Assembly: GCA_900553775.1 (NCBI GenBank) | Contig: USEZ01000115.1 | Location: 1 to 6,029 of the forward strand | Reading direction: 5' to 3' | DNA: 6,029 bases | From: an uncultured Slackia sp. | GTDB taxonomy: Bacteria; Actinomycetota; Coriobacteriia; Coriobacteriales; Eggerthellaceae | In this document: piece by piece, positions 1-5,522 of the stretch | Numbering within the stretch: the stretch's first letter is position 1 | Layout of the letters: each line of letters starts with the position of its first letter | The notes under the pieces: model-generated | What the model saw: the letters and a program-made list of their open reading frames with translations, nothing else | Told to the model about the DNA's origin: nothing | Database searches by the model: none | Position numbers and translations under genes: made by a program

Positions 1-225
1 GCTGCGGCGGAAGATGTCGTCCTTCTGGAACGAGACGTCGAGACCGATCTCCGAGAGATTCATGAATCCCTCCTGCATGGTGCTGCGCTCCTCGTCGGTG
101 AGCGACCCGCGCACCGAAAGTTCGATGCACGACTTCGCGGCACGGTCGTCCTCGCGCAGCGGGATGCGGCCCGTCAGGCGCTCGGCGCATAGCCCGTCGT
201 CGGCATGCGCGCCGTTTCGCCGCAT
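1..225 (-). CDS. serB: Phosphoserine phosphatase SerB, N-terminal part (runs off left edge; ACT domains apparently missing)
   Basis: SerB dephosphorylates O-phosphoserine, the last step of serine biosynthesis, in the cytoplasm. On the minus strand this frame is open from 306 to the window edge; the only ATG near its 5' end is at 225-223. About 90% of codons in 1-180 end in G or C, against about 60% for the opposing plus frame, so the minus strand is the coding one. The residues match the linker that precedes the HAD domain in ACT-containing SerB proteins: RLTGRIPL, then CIELSVRG, then MQEGFMNLSEIGLDVSFQ, then DDIFRR. The catalytic DMDST motif should follow just outside the window. Full-length relatives carry one or two ACT domains (over 100 residues) before RLTGRIPL. 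Here only about 20 residues precede it, and ruvX occupies the DNA beyond, so the gene is 5'-shortened. No Shine-Dalgarno precedes ATG225, and a strong one precedes ATG63, so the true start is uncertain. Identity is from motif recall without a search; it is divergent from ruvX. Confidence 0.75.
   Translation of the reverse strand, partial: MRRNGAHADDGLCAERLTGRIPLREDDRAAKSCIELSVRGSLTDEERSTMQEGFMNLSEIGLDVSFQKDDIFRRS
69..74 (-). promoter_or_regulatory. Consensus Shine-Dalgarno inside serB, before an in-frame ATG
   Basis: On the minus strand AGGAGG is followed by a 5-nt spacer (GATTC) and an in-frame ATG at 63-61. Starting there would give a SerB that begins about 20 residues before the HAD core, with no ACT linker. 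The same bases encode the family-typical QEGFM, so the match may be partly a by-product of coding. ATG225, the only upstream ATG near the 5' end of the frame, has no recognisable ribosome binding site, which makes this internal site worth considering. Confidence 0.4.
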
Positions 226-263
226 GGTGCGGCTGCGCCGGCGTATTCGAAAGAACCGATACC

Positions 264-291
264 GATGGGCCTGCCTTGCTGCGGGCCCATC
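264..291. repeat. Strong inverted repeat in the serB-ruvX divergent intergenic region
   Basis: GATGGGCC (264-271) is perfectly complementary to GGCCCATC (284-291). Including a G-U pair, the stem extends inward to 274/281, giving 11 pairs around a 6-nt loop. Neither strand has a T-tract after it, so it is not a canonical intrinsic terminator. It lies in the 5' region of ruvX, about 17 nt before its start codon, and also upstream of the possible serB start. It could be a structured leader element or a palindromic protein-binding site; the role is unknown. Confidence 0.5.
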
Positions 292-308
292 TTCGCGAAA
301 GGGGTCTT

Positions 309-731
309 ATGAGAACGCTTGCCCTCGATATCGGAGAGGTGCGCATCGGCTTGGCGATCAGCGATGCGGCGGGCAGGGTGGCGACGCCTTTGAAGGTGCT
401 TGCCGCCTGCGACGTGCTTTCCGACGGCGCCGAATTTCGCCGCATCGTGCAAGACTGGGAGGTCGAACGGCTGGTATGCGGCCTTCCATACACGCTCGCA
501 GGCGAAGAGGGGCCTCAGGCCGCATCGATCAAAGAACGTGCCGCGCGCATCGCGAAATCCCGCGACCTGCCTTTGTTTTTCGCCGACGAGCGTATGAGCT
601 CGCGCGAGGCGAAACGCATTTTGCGTGAAGAGGGTTTGGACGAGCGCGCCATGCGCGGTAAAGTAGACATGATTGCTGCAAGCTTATTCTTGCAGTCGTG
701 GCTCGATGCCGAAAACGGCCGCGAGTCCTGA
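309..731 (+). CDS. ruvX: RuvX/YqgF-family putative Holliday junction resolvase / pre-16S rRNA nuclease
   Basis: This cytoplasmic RNase H-fold nuclease family is implicated in pre-16S rRNA 5' maturation and annotated as a putative Holliday junction resolvase. The 140-residue product has the usual family length (about 138-150). Visible motifs are LALDIG with the metal-binding Asp7, RIGLAISD, CGLPYTLAGEEGPQA (residues 58-72, matching the family GLP...G.EG motif), FADER (91-95, with acidic Asp93/Glu94) and a C-terminal VDMIAASLFLQSWLD with Asp120. The start is taken as ATG309, which puts LALDIG at the N-terminus as in relatives and has AAAGGGG a few bases upstream. An in-frame TTG at 276 would fall in the upstream hairpin and is less likely. 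It is followed after 41 nt by mltG, and in many bacteria it sits near alaS or mltG. All expected acidic residues are present, so it should be active. Confidence 0.93.
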   Translation: MRTLALDIGEVRIGLAISDAAGRVATPLKVLAACDVLSDGAEFRRIVQDWEVERLVCGLPYTLAGEEGPQAASIKERAARIAKSRDLPLFFADERMSSREAKRILREEGLDERAMRGKVDMIAASLFLQSWLDAENGRES

Positions 732-735
732 GCTA

Positions 736-752
736 GCGCAGCGCGCCTGCGC
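736..752 (+). repeat. Small hairpin between ruvX and mltG
   Basis: GCGCAG (736-741) and CTGCGC (747-752) form a 6-bp stem with a 5-nt loop in the 41-nt gap. There is no following T-run, so it is not a convincing terminator. It is probably at most an RNA-stability element, and may be chance in GC-rich DNA. Confidence 0.2.
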
Positions 753-772
753 CCGACCAGGTAAGGAAATCT

Positions 773-1954
773 ATGCGTCGTAAGCAGATTACGTACAGCT
801 CCCACCCCAACCATCGCGCCCGCATGGTGCACGCTCAGGGCGAGCGCCAGTTCAGAACCTACGACACCTCCCATATCCGTCCGCGCAAAAGCAAGGCGCC
901 CCTCGTCATCGCCTGCGTGCTTGCGGCGGTCATCGTCGCCGTCGGCGCCGTGGTCGTGCTCAATGTGACGAAGGGCTGTTCCGCAGACACCGAGGCAACC
1001 GGCGCCGAGCAGGTCGTTTCGTCCGATATCCGCGCCACCGTGCCCGAAGGGGCAAGCGCGTCCGATGCGGCCTCGGCTCTCGCATCGGCGGGCGCCATTT
1101 CCGATGCGGACGCTTTTCTCGCCCGAGCGAAAGCCCTCGAGCTCGACGGGTTGTTCCAGGCGGGCACCTACCACTTCCATGCGGGCATGACGCTCGACGA
1201 CGTGGTGCGCGCCGTGGCTTCGGGCGATTTGGGAACCACGTCGCTCACCATCCCCGAAGGCTATAAGCTTTCCGATATCGCGGCCGCGGTCGAACAGGCG
1301 ACCGAAGGCCGCATCTCCGCCTCCGACTTCGGCGCGGCGGCCTCGGATGCGCGTTCCTACGCGTCCGACTACGCGTTTCTCGCCGATGCCCCCGAAGGCG
1401 TCTCTCTCGAGGGCTTCCTGTTCCCGAAAACCTACGAGCTGGGAAGCGACGCCACGGCGGATTCCGTCATCCGCATGATGCTTTCCCAGTTCCAGACCGA
1501 AGTTGCTTCGCTCGATTGGTCGTATCCCGAAAGCCTCGGCCTGTCGGTCTACGACGCCGTGACGCTCGCCTCCATCGTCGAGAAGGAATCGAGCGGCGAC
1601 GAGCAGATCCGCTCCCAGGTGGCCGCCGTCTTCTACAATCGTCTGAGCTCGCGCAACGTCGAGACGAACGGCTTTTTGCAGTCCGACGCCACGACGGCCT
1701 ACGAAGTGGGCCACGATCCGAGCGCCGAAGAGGTGCAGGCCGCAACGCCGTACAGCACCTATGCCAATCCCGGTCTGCCGCCCACGCCGATCTGCTCGCC
1801 GAGCCTCGATTGCCTCCAGGCCGTGTGCGCCCCCGCTTCCGATTACGGCGACTACTATTATTTCATCTTCTGGAACAACGATGCGGGCGAGGTCGAGTAC
1901 GCGTTCAGCAAAACCTACGAAGAGCATCAGCGCGCCATCGCCGAGCATCTGTAA
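773..1954 (+). CDS. mltG: Endolytic murein transglycosylase MltG (YceG-like)
   Basis: MltG is a membrane-anchored enzyme that cleaves nascent peptidoglycan glycan strands outside the membrane and is thought to set strand length. The 393-residue product has a basic cytoplasmic tail (1-42), a single transmembrane segment (about 43-65), a variable linker, a LysM-like subdomain (about 85-160) and the YceG catalytic domain. Motifs are LTIPEGYKLSDIA (158-170), LEGFLFPKTYEL (212-223), LASIVEKESS (265-274, with the glutamates that include the catalytic residue), AAVFYNRL (284-291), LQSDATTAY (302-310), and a C-terminal YSTY..GLPPTPI followed by the AFSKTYEEH signature. The usual GLPPGPI is GLPPTPI here. 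Four cysteines (69, 341, 347, 352) lie on the extracytoplasmic side. The start is ATG773 with AAGGAA 6 nt upstream. The stop lies 8 nt before yqeG, so the two are co-transcribed and probably translationally linked. Confidence 0.95.
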   Translation: MRRKQITYSSHPNHRARMVHAQGERQFRTYDTSHIRPRKSKAPLVIACVLAAVIVAVGAVVVLNVTKGCSADTEATGAEQVVSSDIRATVPEGASASDAASALASAGAISDADAFLARAKALELDGLFQAGTYHFHAGMTLDDVVRAVASGDLGTTSLTIPEGYKLSDIAAAVEQATEGRISASDFGAAASDARSYASDYAFLADAPEGVSLEGFLFPKTYELGSDATADSVIRMMLSQFQTEVASLDWSYPESLGLSVYDAVTLASIVEKESSGDEQIRSQVAAVFYNRLSSRNVETNGFLQSDATTAYEVGHDPSAEEVQAATPYSTYANPGLPPTPICSPSLDCLQAVCAPASDYGDYYYFIFWNNDAGEVEYAFSKTYEEHQRAIAEHL

Positions 1955-1962
1955 GGGATGCC

Positions 1963-2460
1963 ATGCCTTTCTTCAAACCCGACCGCTTCTTGACGCGCAT
2001 CACCGACCTCGACCCCGTCTCCGACATTGCGCAGGCGGGGTTCACCCATGTGCTCCTCGATCTTGACAACACGCTTCTGACGCGCGACACCCACGAGGTT
2101 CCCGACGATATCCGCGCCTGGCTCGATGAGGTGCGCGCCCTCGGCGTGAACGCCTGCATCCTCACGAACAACTGGCATCACGGGGCGCACGAATGGGCCG
2201 ATCGTCTCGGTCTGCCCATCGTCTCGCACGCGGTCAAGCCGCTTCCGTTCGCCTACTGCGCCGCCATGAGGAAAACGGGGGCGCGTCGCAAGACAACGCT
2301 GTGCATCGGCGACCAGCTTATCACCGACGTGTGGGGCGCCCATATCTCGGGCATGCGCGTCGTCATGACGAAGCCGCTGGTCGAGGCCGATTTGAAACAT
2401 ACGCTCATGCTGCGCCATGTGGAAAAGCTCTTCATGCGCGGCGTTCGTCCTGAGCGTTAG
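1963..2460 (+). CDS. yqeG: YqeG-family HAD-IIIA phosphatase
   Basis: This is a small HAD-superfamily hydrolase of the YqeG / PGP-phosphatase-like family; eukaryotic and plant relatives dephosphorylate phosphatidylglycerophosphate, but the bacterial substrate is not settled. The 165-residue length fits the family (about 170). HAD motifs are in order: I, LLDLDNTLL with Asp33 and Asp35; II, ILTNN (66-70, Thr68); III, Lys92 in VKPLPF; IV, IGDQLITD with Asp117 and Asp122. There is no cap domain, as expected for HAD-IIIA. The start is ATG1963, with AAGGGA overlapping the mltG stop as ribosome binding site; the frame is open further upstream inside mltG but begins no homologous sequence there. No transmembrane segment is seen. 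It ends the ruvX-mltG-yqeG block, and an 81-nt gap with its own promoter follows. Confidence 0.9.
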   Translation: MPFFKPDRFLTRITDLDPVSDIAQAGFTHVLLDLDNTLLTRDTHEVPDDIRAWLDEVRALGVNACILTNNWHHGAHEWADRLGLPIVSHAVKPLPFAYCAAMRKTGARRKTTLCIGDQLITDVWGAHISGMRVVMTKPLVEADLKHTLMLRHVEKLFMRGVRPER

Positions 2461-2500
2461 GCGCAACTTCGCGCGCACGCGCGCCGCCGTGTTTCCCGCA

Positions 2501-2509
2501 TGCTACAAT
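2501..2509 (+). promoter_or_regulatory. Extended -10 promoter for the aroC-like/aroK/peptidase block
   Basis: TGCTACAAT is a TGn extended -10 followed by TACAAT (5 of 6 to TATAAT). No good -35 lies 16-18 bp upstream (GCGCCG region), which extended -10 promoters can tolerate. Transcription would begin near 2516, about 25 nt before the aroC-like start codon. This also argues against an ATG at 2500 being the start of that gene. Confidence 0.5.
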
Positions 2510-2541
2510 CGACGCGAGAACACGACTACGTTGGGGGCATG

Positions 2542-3669
2542 ATGCGCTACGAAATCGTTGGAGAGCCGCAAAGCAGCGTCTTGGCGGCCGTGATACAAGA
2601 CGTTCCCTCGGGGCTGCCCGTGCGCCAAGACGCGATCGACGTCGACGTGGCGCGTTGGGCGAATGCATCCGATTGCGCCGAGGAAACTCCCGGAATCGCG
2701 CTTCGCTCGGGCATCGCGGGAGGTCTTACGACGGGCGCGCCCATCCTGATGACGCTCGACAACGGGGCTTACGCGCAGGCCTGCGCAAGACGCGTGCTCA
2801 AGCGCAGCATCGCATGCCCCGGTTCCGTCGAAGCCGTCGGCATGCAGAAATACGCGCTCGACGATTCCGACATCCTCGAATACCGCGCCGCCGCCCGGCT
2901 CGATGCGATGCGCGTTGCGGCGGCGGGCGTCGCGCGCGAGTTTCTCGCCGATTTCGGGGTCGATATCATCTCGTGCGTCACGCGTATCGGCAGGGCGGCC
3001 GTGCTTTCGAGCCCCTTCGAAGCGTCCAAGCCGCCTTCGCAGCTCGACATCGAAACGTCGAGCTGCCGGTGTCCGGCGTTTCAGGCCACGCGCTCCATGG
3101 AGATAGAAATGGCCCGCGCGCGCGTCAAGGGCGATACGCTCGGCGGCGAATTCGAGCTCGGCGTCTACGGCCTCGTTTCCGGCCTGGGGTCTTTGTGCCG
3201 CGAGGGCGACGCGCTGTCTGCGCGCATGGCGCAGGCAACGTTTTCGATCGAGGGCATCTCGGGCGTCGAATTCGGGCGCGCGGGAAGGCACGAGCTTTCG
3301 GGCTTCGACGCCCACGACGCCTTGCGCCTCGATGCGAACGGGGAGCTTTCCAGGGAGACGAACAAAGCGGGCGGGCTGGAAGGGGGCGTGTCGACGGGCA
3401 TGCCGCTCGTCATGCGCGCCCATGTCGTCGCCCCCGAACGTCTCGGGCGCGATGTCGCCTCCATCGATATGGAAACCTTCGAGGAAGGGTCGTATCGCGC
3501 CCCGTCGTTTTCCTGCTGCGATGTTCCCGCGAAGGCCATCGTCGCCGAATCCGAGGCGGCGTTCGTGCTCGCGCGCGCCTACAGGGCCAAATTCGGCGGC
3601 GACTCTATGGGAGATATCCGTGCGTCGGTCGCGGCGTACAGGGCGCGCCTGGAGCGGGCGGTGCGATAG
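2542..3669 (+). CDS. Chorismate synthase homologue lacking both catalytic histidines (probable pseudoenzyme)
   Basis: Chorismate synthase uses reduced FMN to convert EPSP to chorismate. The 375-residue product aligns over its whole length with the short AroC type (the S. pneumoniae enzyme is 388 residues): MRYEIVGEPQ for MRYLTAGESH, TTGAPI (63-68), AMRVAAAGVA (122-131), KGDTLGG (196-202), GVEFG (241-245), TNKAGGLEGGVSTGMPLV (273-290) and KFGGDS (350-355). The chemistry is missing: catalytic His10 is Gln10; the RPGHAD motif with the second catalytic His is CPGSVE (Ser95); the positions of Arg39 and Arg45 are Trp and Cys; RSSARE is RAAARL (115-120); and the RSDP-type motif near the C-terminus is RAPSFSCCD. 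The frame is uninterrupted and scaffold residues are kept, so this is not simple decay. ATG2542 gives GGGGG a 4-nt spacing; ATG2539 directly before it is also possible. aroK starts 4 nt after the stop. It is unlikely to make chorismate; its actual role is unknown. Comparison residues are from memory of the family. Confidence 0.85.
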   Translation: MRYEIVGEPQSSVLAAVIQDVPSGLPVRQDAIDVDVARWANASDCAEETPGIALRSGIAGGLTTGAPILMTLDNGAYAQACARRVLKRSIACPGSVEAVGMQKYALDDSDILEYRAAARLDAMRVAAAGVAREFLADFGVDIISCVTRIGRAAVLSSPFEASKPPSQLDIETSSCRCPAFQATRSMEIEMARARVKGDTLGGEFELGVYGLVSGLGSLCREGDALSARMAQATFSIEGISGVEFGRAGRHELSGFDAHDALRLDANGELSRETNKAGGLEGGVSTGMPLVMRAHVVAPERLGRDVASIDMETFEEGSYRAPSFSCCDVPAKAIVAESEAAFVLARAYRAKFGGDSMGDIRASVAAYRARLERAVR

Positions 3670-3673
3670 GGGC

Positions 3674-4201
3674 ATGGGCACGCTGACGAAAAACGTCTTC
3701 CTCGTAGGCTTCATGGGCGTGGGCAAGACCACCGTCGCCCGTCGTCTCGCGCGCGATCTGGGGGTTGCCTCGATCGATGTCGATGCGTATCTGCATCGCA
3801 AATACGGCAAAGACGCCAACCAGCTGTTCAAGCAAAGGGGCGAAAAAGGCCTGCGCCGTCTCGAATCGGCCGCTCTTGCCGAATGCGCCTCCATGGGGCC
3901 GGCGGTCATTTCGTGCGGCGAGGGAATCGTCGCGCTGGCCGCCAATCGCAAGGCGATTTCCGAAAAGGGGTTCGCGGTCTTGCTCGAATCGTCGATGGAA
4001 GGGTCGCTCGCGCGCGTGCGCAGCCTTCGGACGCGGCCTCTTCTCGCCCATGGCTGCGATACCGACAAGCTGTGGCGCGAACGCAAGCCCCTCTACGACG
4101 AGGTGGCCCGCGTCCGCATCGACGTACGCGGCAAGGCGACTGTCGCCGTGGCCGCCGAGGTGGCCGCCGTGCTGAAGAAAGAAGGCGTCTATCGCCCGTA
4201 A
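3674..4201 (+). CDS. aroK: Shikimate kinase family protein with altered shikimate-binding motif (GEG for GGG)
   Basis: Shikimate kinase transfers phosphate from ATP to the 3-hydroxyl of shikimate. The 175-residue length is normal. Seen are the Walker A GFMGVGKTT (12-20), the substrate-side Asp35/Asp37 in IDVD, GEKGLRRLE (56-64, with Arg61 matching the shikimate-binding Arg), RPLL (121-124, LID arginine) and ERKPLY with Arg137 matching the second shikimate-binding Arg. Two pocket positions differ from the family: the GGG motif is Gly82-Glu83-Gly84, and the aromatic residue before Arg61 is Leu60 instead of Phe. ATP binding should therefore be intact, while shikimate binding is doubtful. ATG3674 has AGGGG only 1 nt away, so initiation probably relies on coupling to the aroC-like stop 4 nt upstream. 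aroB, a common next gene, is missing; the peptidase follows after 17 nt. It could be a kinase for a related substrate. Confidence 0.85.
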   Translation: MGTLTKNVFLVGFMGVGKTTVARRLARDLGVASIDVDAYLHRKYGKDANQLFKQRGEKGLRRLESAALAECASMGPAVISCGEGIVALAANRKAISEKGFAVLLESSMEGSLARVRSLRTRPLLAHGCDTDKLWRERKPLYDEVARVRIDVRGKATVAVAAEVAAVLKKEGVYRP

Positions 4202-4218
4202 GACGGAAGGGCAGTGGT

Positions 4219-5331
4219 ATGGAAAACCGCTTGAATCGTATGCGTGCATGCATGGACGAGCAGGGAATCGACTGCTTTTGCAGCACCGATTTATCGAACG
4301 TGAAATGGCTGACGGGCTTCGAGGGCGTGTTCGACGACGAACCCGCACATGCGCTGTTCGTGTCGGCCGACGACGCCCGCATGCATACCGATTCGCGCTA
4401 TGCCGATGCGGCGACGCGCGCGGCCGCGCATACGCCTTGGCGCGTCGAGACGTCGCGGGCGTCGCATGCCGCATGGGTCTTGGACGCGGCGGCCGCGCAT
4501 GCGAATGCGCGAGTGCTCGGCATCGAGGATTCCATGACGCTTGCGGCGTATCGCGCGCTGGAAAGACAGGCGCGCGCACGCGAAGACGCCGAAGCGCACG
4601 TTCCGTCGCTTTTCGAGACAAGCGATTTCGTTCGTTCGCTCCGGGCGGTCAAAGACGCCGCCGAAGTGCGCGCCATGAAGAAGGCCCAGGCCGTCACCGA
4701 TGCGGCGTTCGAGCATATCGTCGGCTTCATGCGCATCGGCATGACCGAGCGCGAAGTGCAGCTCGAGCTCGAAGCGTCCATGCGCAAGATGGGCGCCGAC
4801 GACCTTGCGTTTTCTTCGATCGTGGCGTCGGGCGCCAACGGCGCCGCGCCGCACAGCATTCCCGGGGAGAAACGGCTCGAGCGCGGCGACATGGTGGTGC
4901 TCGATTTCGGCGCGCGCAAGGACGGGTATTGCTCGGATATGACGCGCACCGTCTGCATGGGGCGCGCAAGCGACGAGGCACGCCGCGTCTATGCGGCGGT
5001 TCGCGCGGCCAACGAGGCGGTCGAAGCCGCGCTTGGCCCGGGCGTCACCGGCGCCGAAGCCCATGAGCTTGCCGAAAGCGTGCTCGCGCGCGAAGGGTAC
5101 GCGGGCACGATGGGACATGGTCTGGGGCATGGCGTGGGAATCGACATCCACGAGCTGCCGAACCTCTCCCCGCGCAATGCCGCTCCGCTTTCCGTCGGTA
5201 ATGTGGTCACGGTGGAGCCGGGCGTCTACCTGAGCGGTTCGCTCGGGTGCCGTTTGGAGGATTTCGGCATCATAACCCCCGATGGATTCGAGGTTTTCAC
5301 GCAATCGTCGCATGAACTGGTTATAATATAG
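4219..5331 (+). CDS. M24B-family Xaa-Pro peptidase (aminopeptidase P / prolidase type)
   Basis: This cytoplasmic dimetal peptidase would remove residues N-terminal to proline from peptides. The 370-residue product has an N-terminal creatinase-like domain (about 1-140, including STDLSNVKWLTGF) and a pita-bread catalytic domain (about 150-370). All five metal ligands are visible: Asp229 in VVLDFG, Asp240 in CSDMTRT, His304 in MGHGLGHGVG, Glu333 in TVEPGVY and Glu347 in RLEDFG. The accessory histidines His300 and His311 (in DIHEL) are also present. The start is ATG4219 with GGAAGGG 8 nt upstream; the frame is open further upstream inside aroK but has no homology there. The last codons (GTT ATA ATA TAG) carry a TATAAT. 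The motifs do not separate PepP from PepQ, so no symbol is given. The aroK-peptidase-efp order is typical of Actinomycetota; both this peptidase and EF-P concern proline-containing sequences, though a functional link is unproven. Confidence 0.93.
   Translation: MENRLNRMRACMDEQGIDCFCSTDLSNVKWLTGFEGVFDDEPAHALFVSADDARMHTDSRYADAATRAAAHTPWRVETSRASHAAWVLDAAAAHANARVLGIEDSMTLAAYRALERQARAREDAEAHVPSLFETSDFVRSLRAVKDAAEVRAMKKAQAVTDAAFEHIVGFMRIGMTEREVQLELEASMRKMGADDLAFSSIVASGANGAAPHSIPGEKRLERGDMVVLDFGARKDGYCSDMTRTVCMGRASDEARRVYAAVRAANEAVEAALGPGVTGAEAHELAESVLAREGYAGTMGHGLGHGVGIDIHELPNLSPRNAAPLSVGNVVTVEPGVYLSGSLGCRLEDFGIITPDGFEVFTQSSHELVII
5322..5327 (+). promoter_or_regulatory. Candidate -10 element for efp inside the end of the peptidase gene
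   Basis: A perfect TATAAT lies in the stretch TTATAATATAG that encodes the last residues and stop of the peptidase. Two consecutive ATA codons, uncommon in this GC-rich window, create it. No good -35 sits at 16-18 bp (ACGCAA region); TTCACG at 5296-5301 is 20 bp away. Transcription would start near 5334, giving efp a leader of about 190 nt. Confidence 0.45.
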
Positions 5332-5343
5332 CGCGCGTTTTTT

Positions 5344-5417
5344 CCGATGCGGGGCGGTTCGGTTCGCCCGGCCGCATCGGCGCCGGCATGAACGTCGGCC
5401 CTTCGAGCGCCGATGCG
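5344..5417 (+). promoter_or_regulatory. efp leader with mutually exclusive hairpins
   Basis: Three segments interact. A is CCGATGCGG (5344-5352), B is CCGCATCGGCGC (5372-5383) and C is GCGCCGATGCG (5407-5417). A pairs with the first 9 bases of B, and inner GGCG/CGCC pairs (5353-5356 with 5365-5368) add to that stem. B (5373-5383) also pairs with C over 11 perfect base pairs. The two hairpins share B and cannot coexist. A run of six T (5338-5343) precedes A; no T-run follows either stem, so neither is a classic terminator. The arrangement resembles a leader switch, but the ligand and outcome are unknown. Confidence 0.4.
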
Positions 5418-5439
5418 CATCCGTTTCGGCGCGAGGCGC

Positions 5440-5455
5440 ACGCGGTCGGCCGCGT
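5440..5455 (+). repeat. Small hairpin in the efp leader
   Basis: ACGCGG (5440-5445) and CCGCGT (5450-5455) form a 6-bp stem around a TCGG tetraloop, 67 nt before the efp start codon. No T-run follows. It may be part of the leader fold described just upstream. Confidence 0.3.
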
Positions 5456-5510
5456 CTGCCGGTCGAAGGAGCACACAGGGAAAAGGGCCCGTCAGGGTTC
5501 GAGCATACAA

Positions 5511-5517
5511 AAAGGAG
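5511..5517 (+). promoter_or_regulatory. Shine-Dalgarno of efp
   Basis: AAAGGAG lies 5 nt before ATG5523. It fixes the efp start against an in-frame upstream ATG at 5388 that would add 45 unrelated residues. Confidence 0.85.
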
Positions 5518-5522
5518 CGTCA

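Noticed and set aside
1..192. Plus-strand open frame reading into the window from the left, as the tail of an upstream gene
   Set aside because: Its third-position GC is about 60%, against about 90% for the opposite minus frame, which also has SerB-like motifs; it is the mirror of that frame.
174..452. Minus-strand open frame with a plausible-looking MGPQQGRP segment upstream of serB
   Set aside because: It is in a different frame from the SerB linker, overlaps ruvX, ends at 174, and shows no ACT-domain similarity.
515..1948. Long minus-strand open frame (477 codons) across ruvX and mltG
   Set aside because: It is antisense to two clearly homologous genes; such frames are expected opposite GC-ending codons, and its translation shows no family motif.
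2470..2485. GCGCGC/GCGCGC palindrome after yqeG as a terminator
   Set aside because: At best a 5-bp stem with a 4-nt loop and no T-run; alternating GC sequence of this kind is common by chance here.
2500..2541. In-frame ATG at 2500 as start of the aroC-like gene
   Set aside because: It overlaps the extended -10, so it would lie upstream of the transcript start; homology begins at MRYE (2542).
2503..4086. Long minus-strand open frame (527 codons) across the aroC-like gene and aroK
   Set aside because: Antisense shadow of two recognised genes; arginine-rich composition with no domain motif.
5331..5380. Intrinsic terminator after the peptidase gene
   Set aside because: The T-run (5338-5343) precedes the hairpin instead of following it on the plus strand, and on the minus strand the hairpin is followed by A's.
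5388..5522. In-frame ATG at 5388 giving EF-P a 45-residue N-terminal extension without stops
   Set aside because: EF-P homology begins exactly at ATG5523, which has an excellent Shine-Dalgarno; ATG5388 has none and lies in the hairpin loop.
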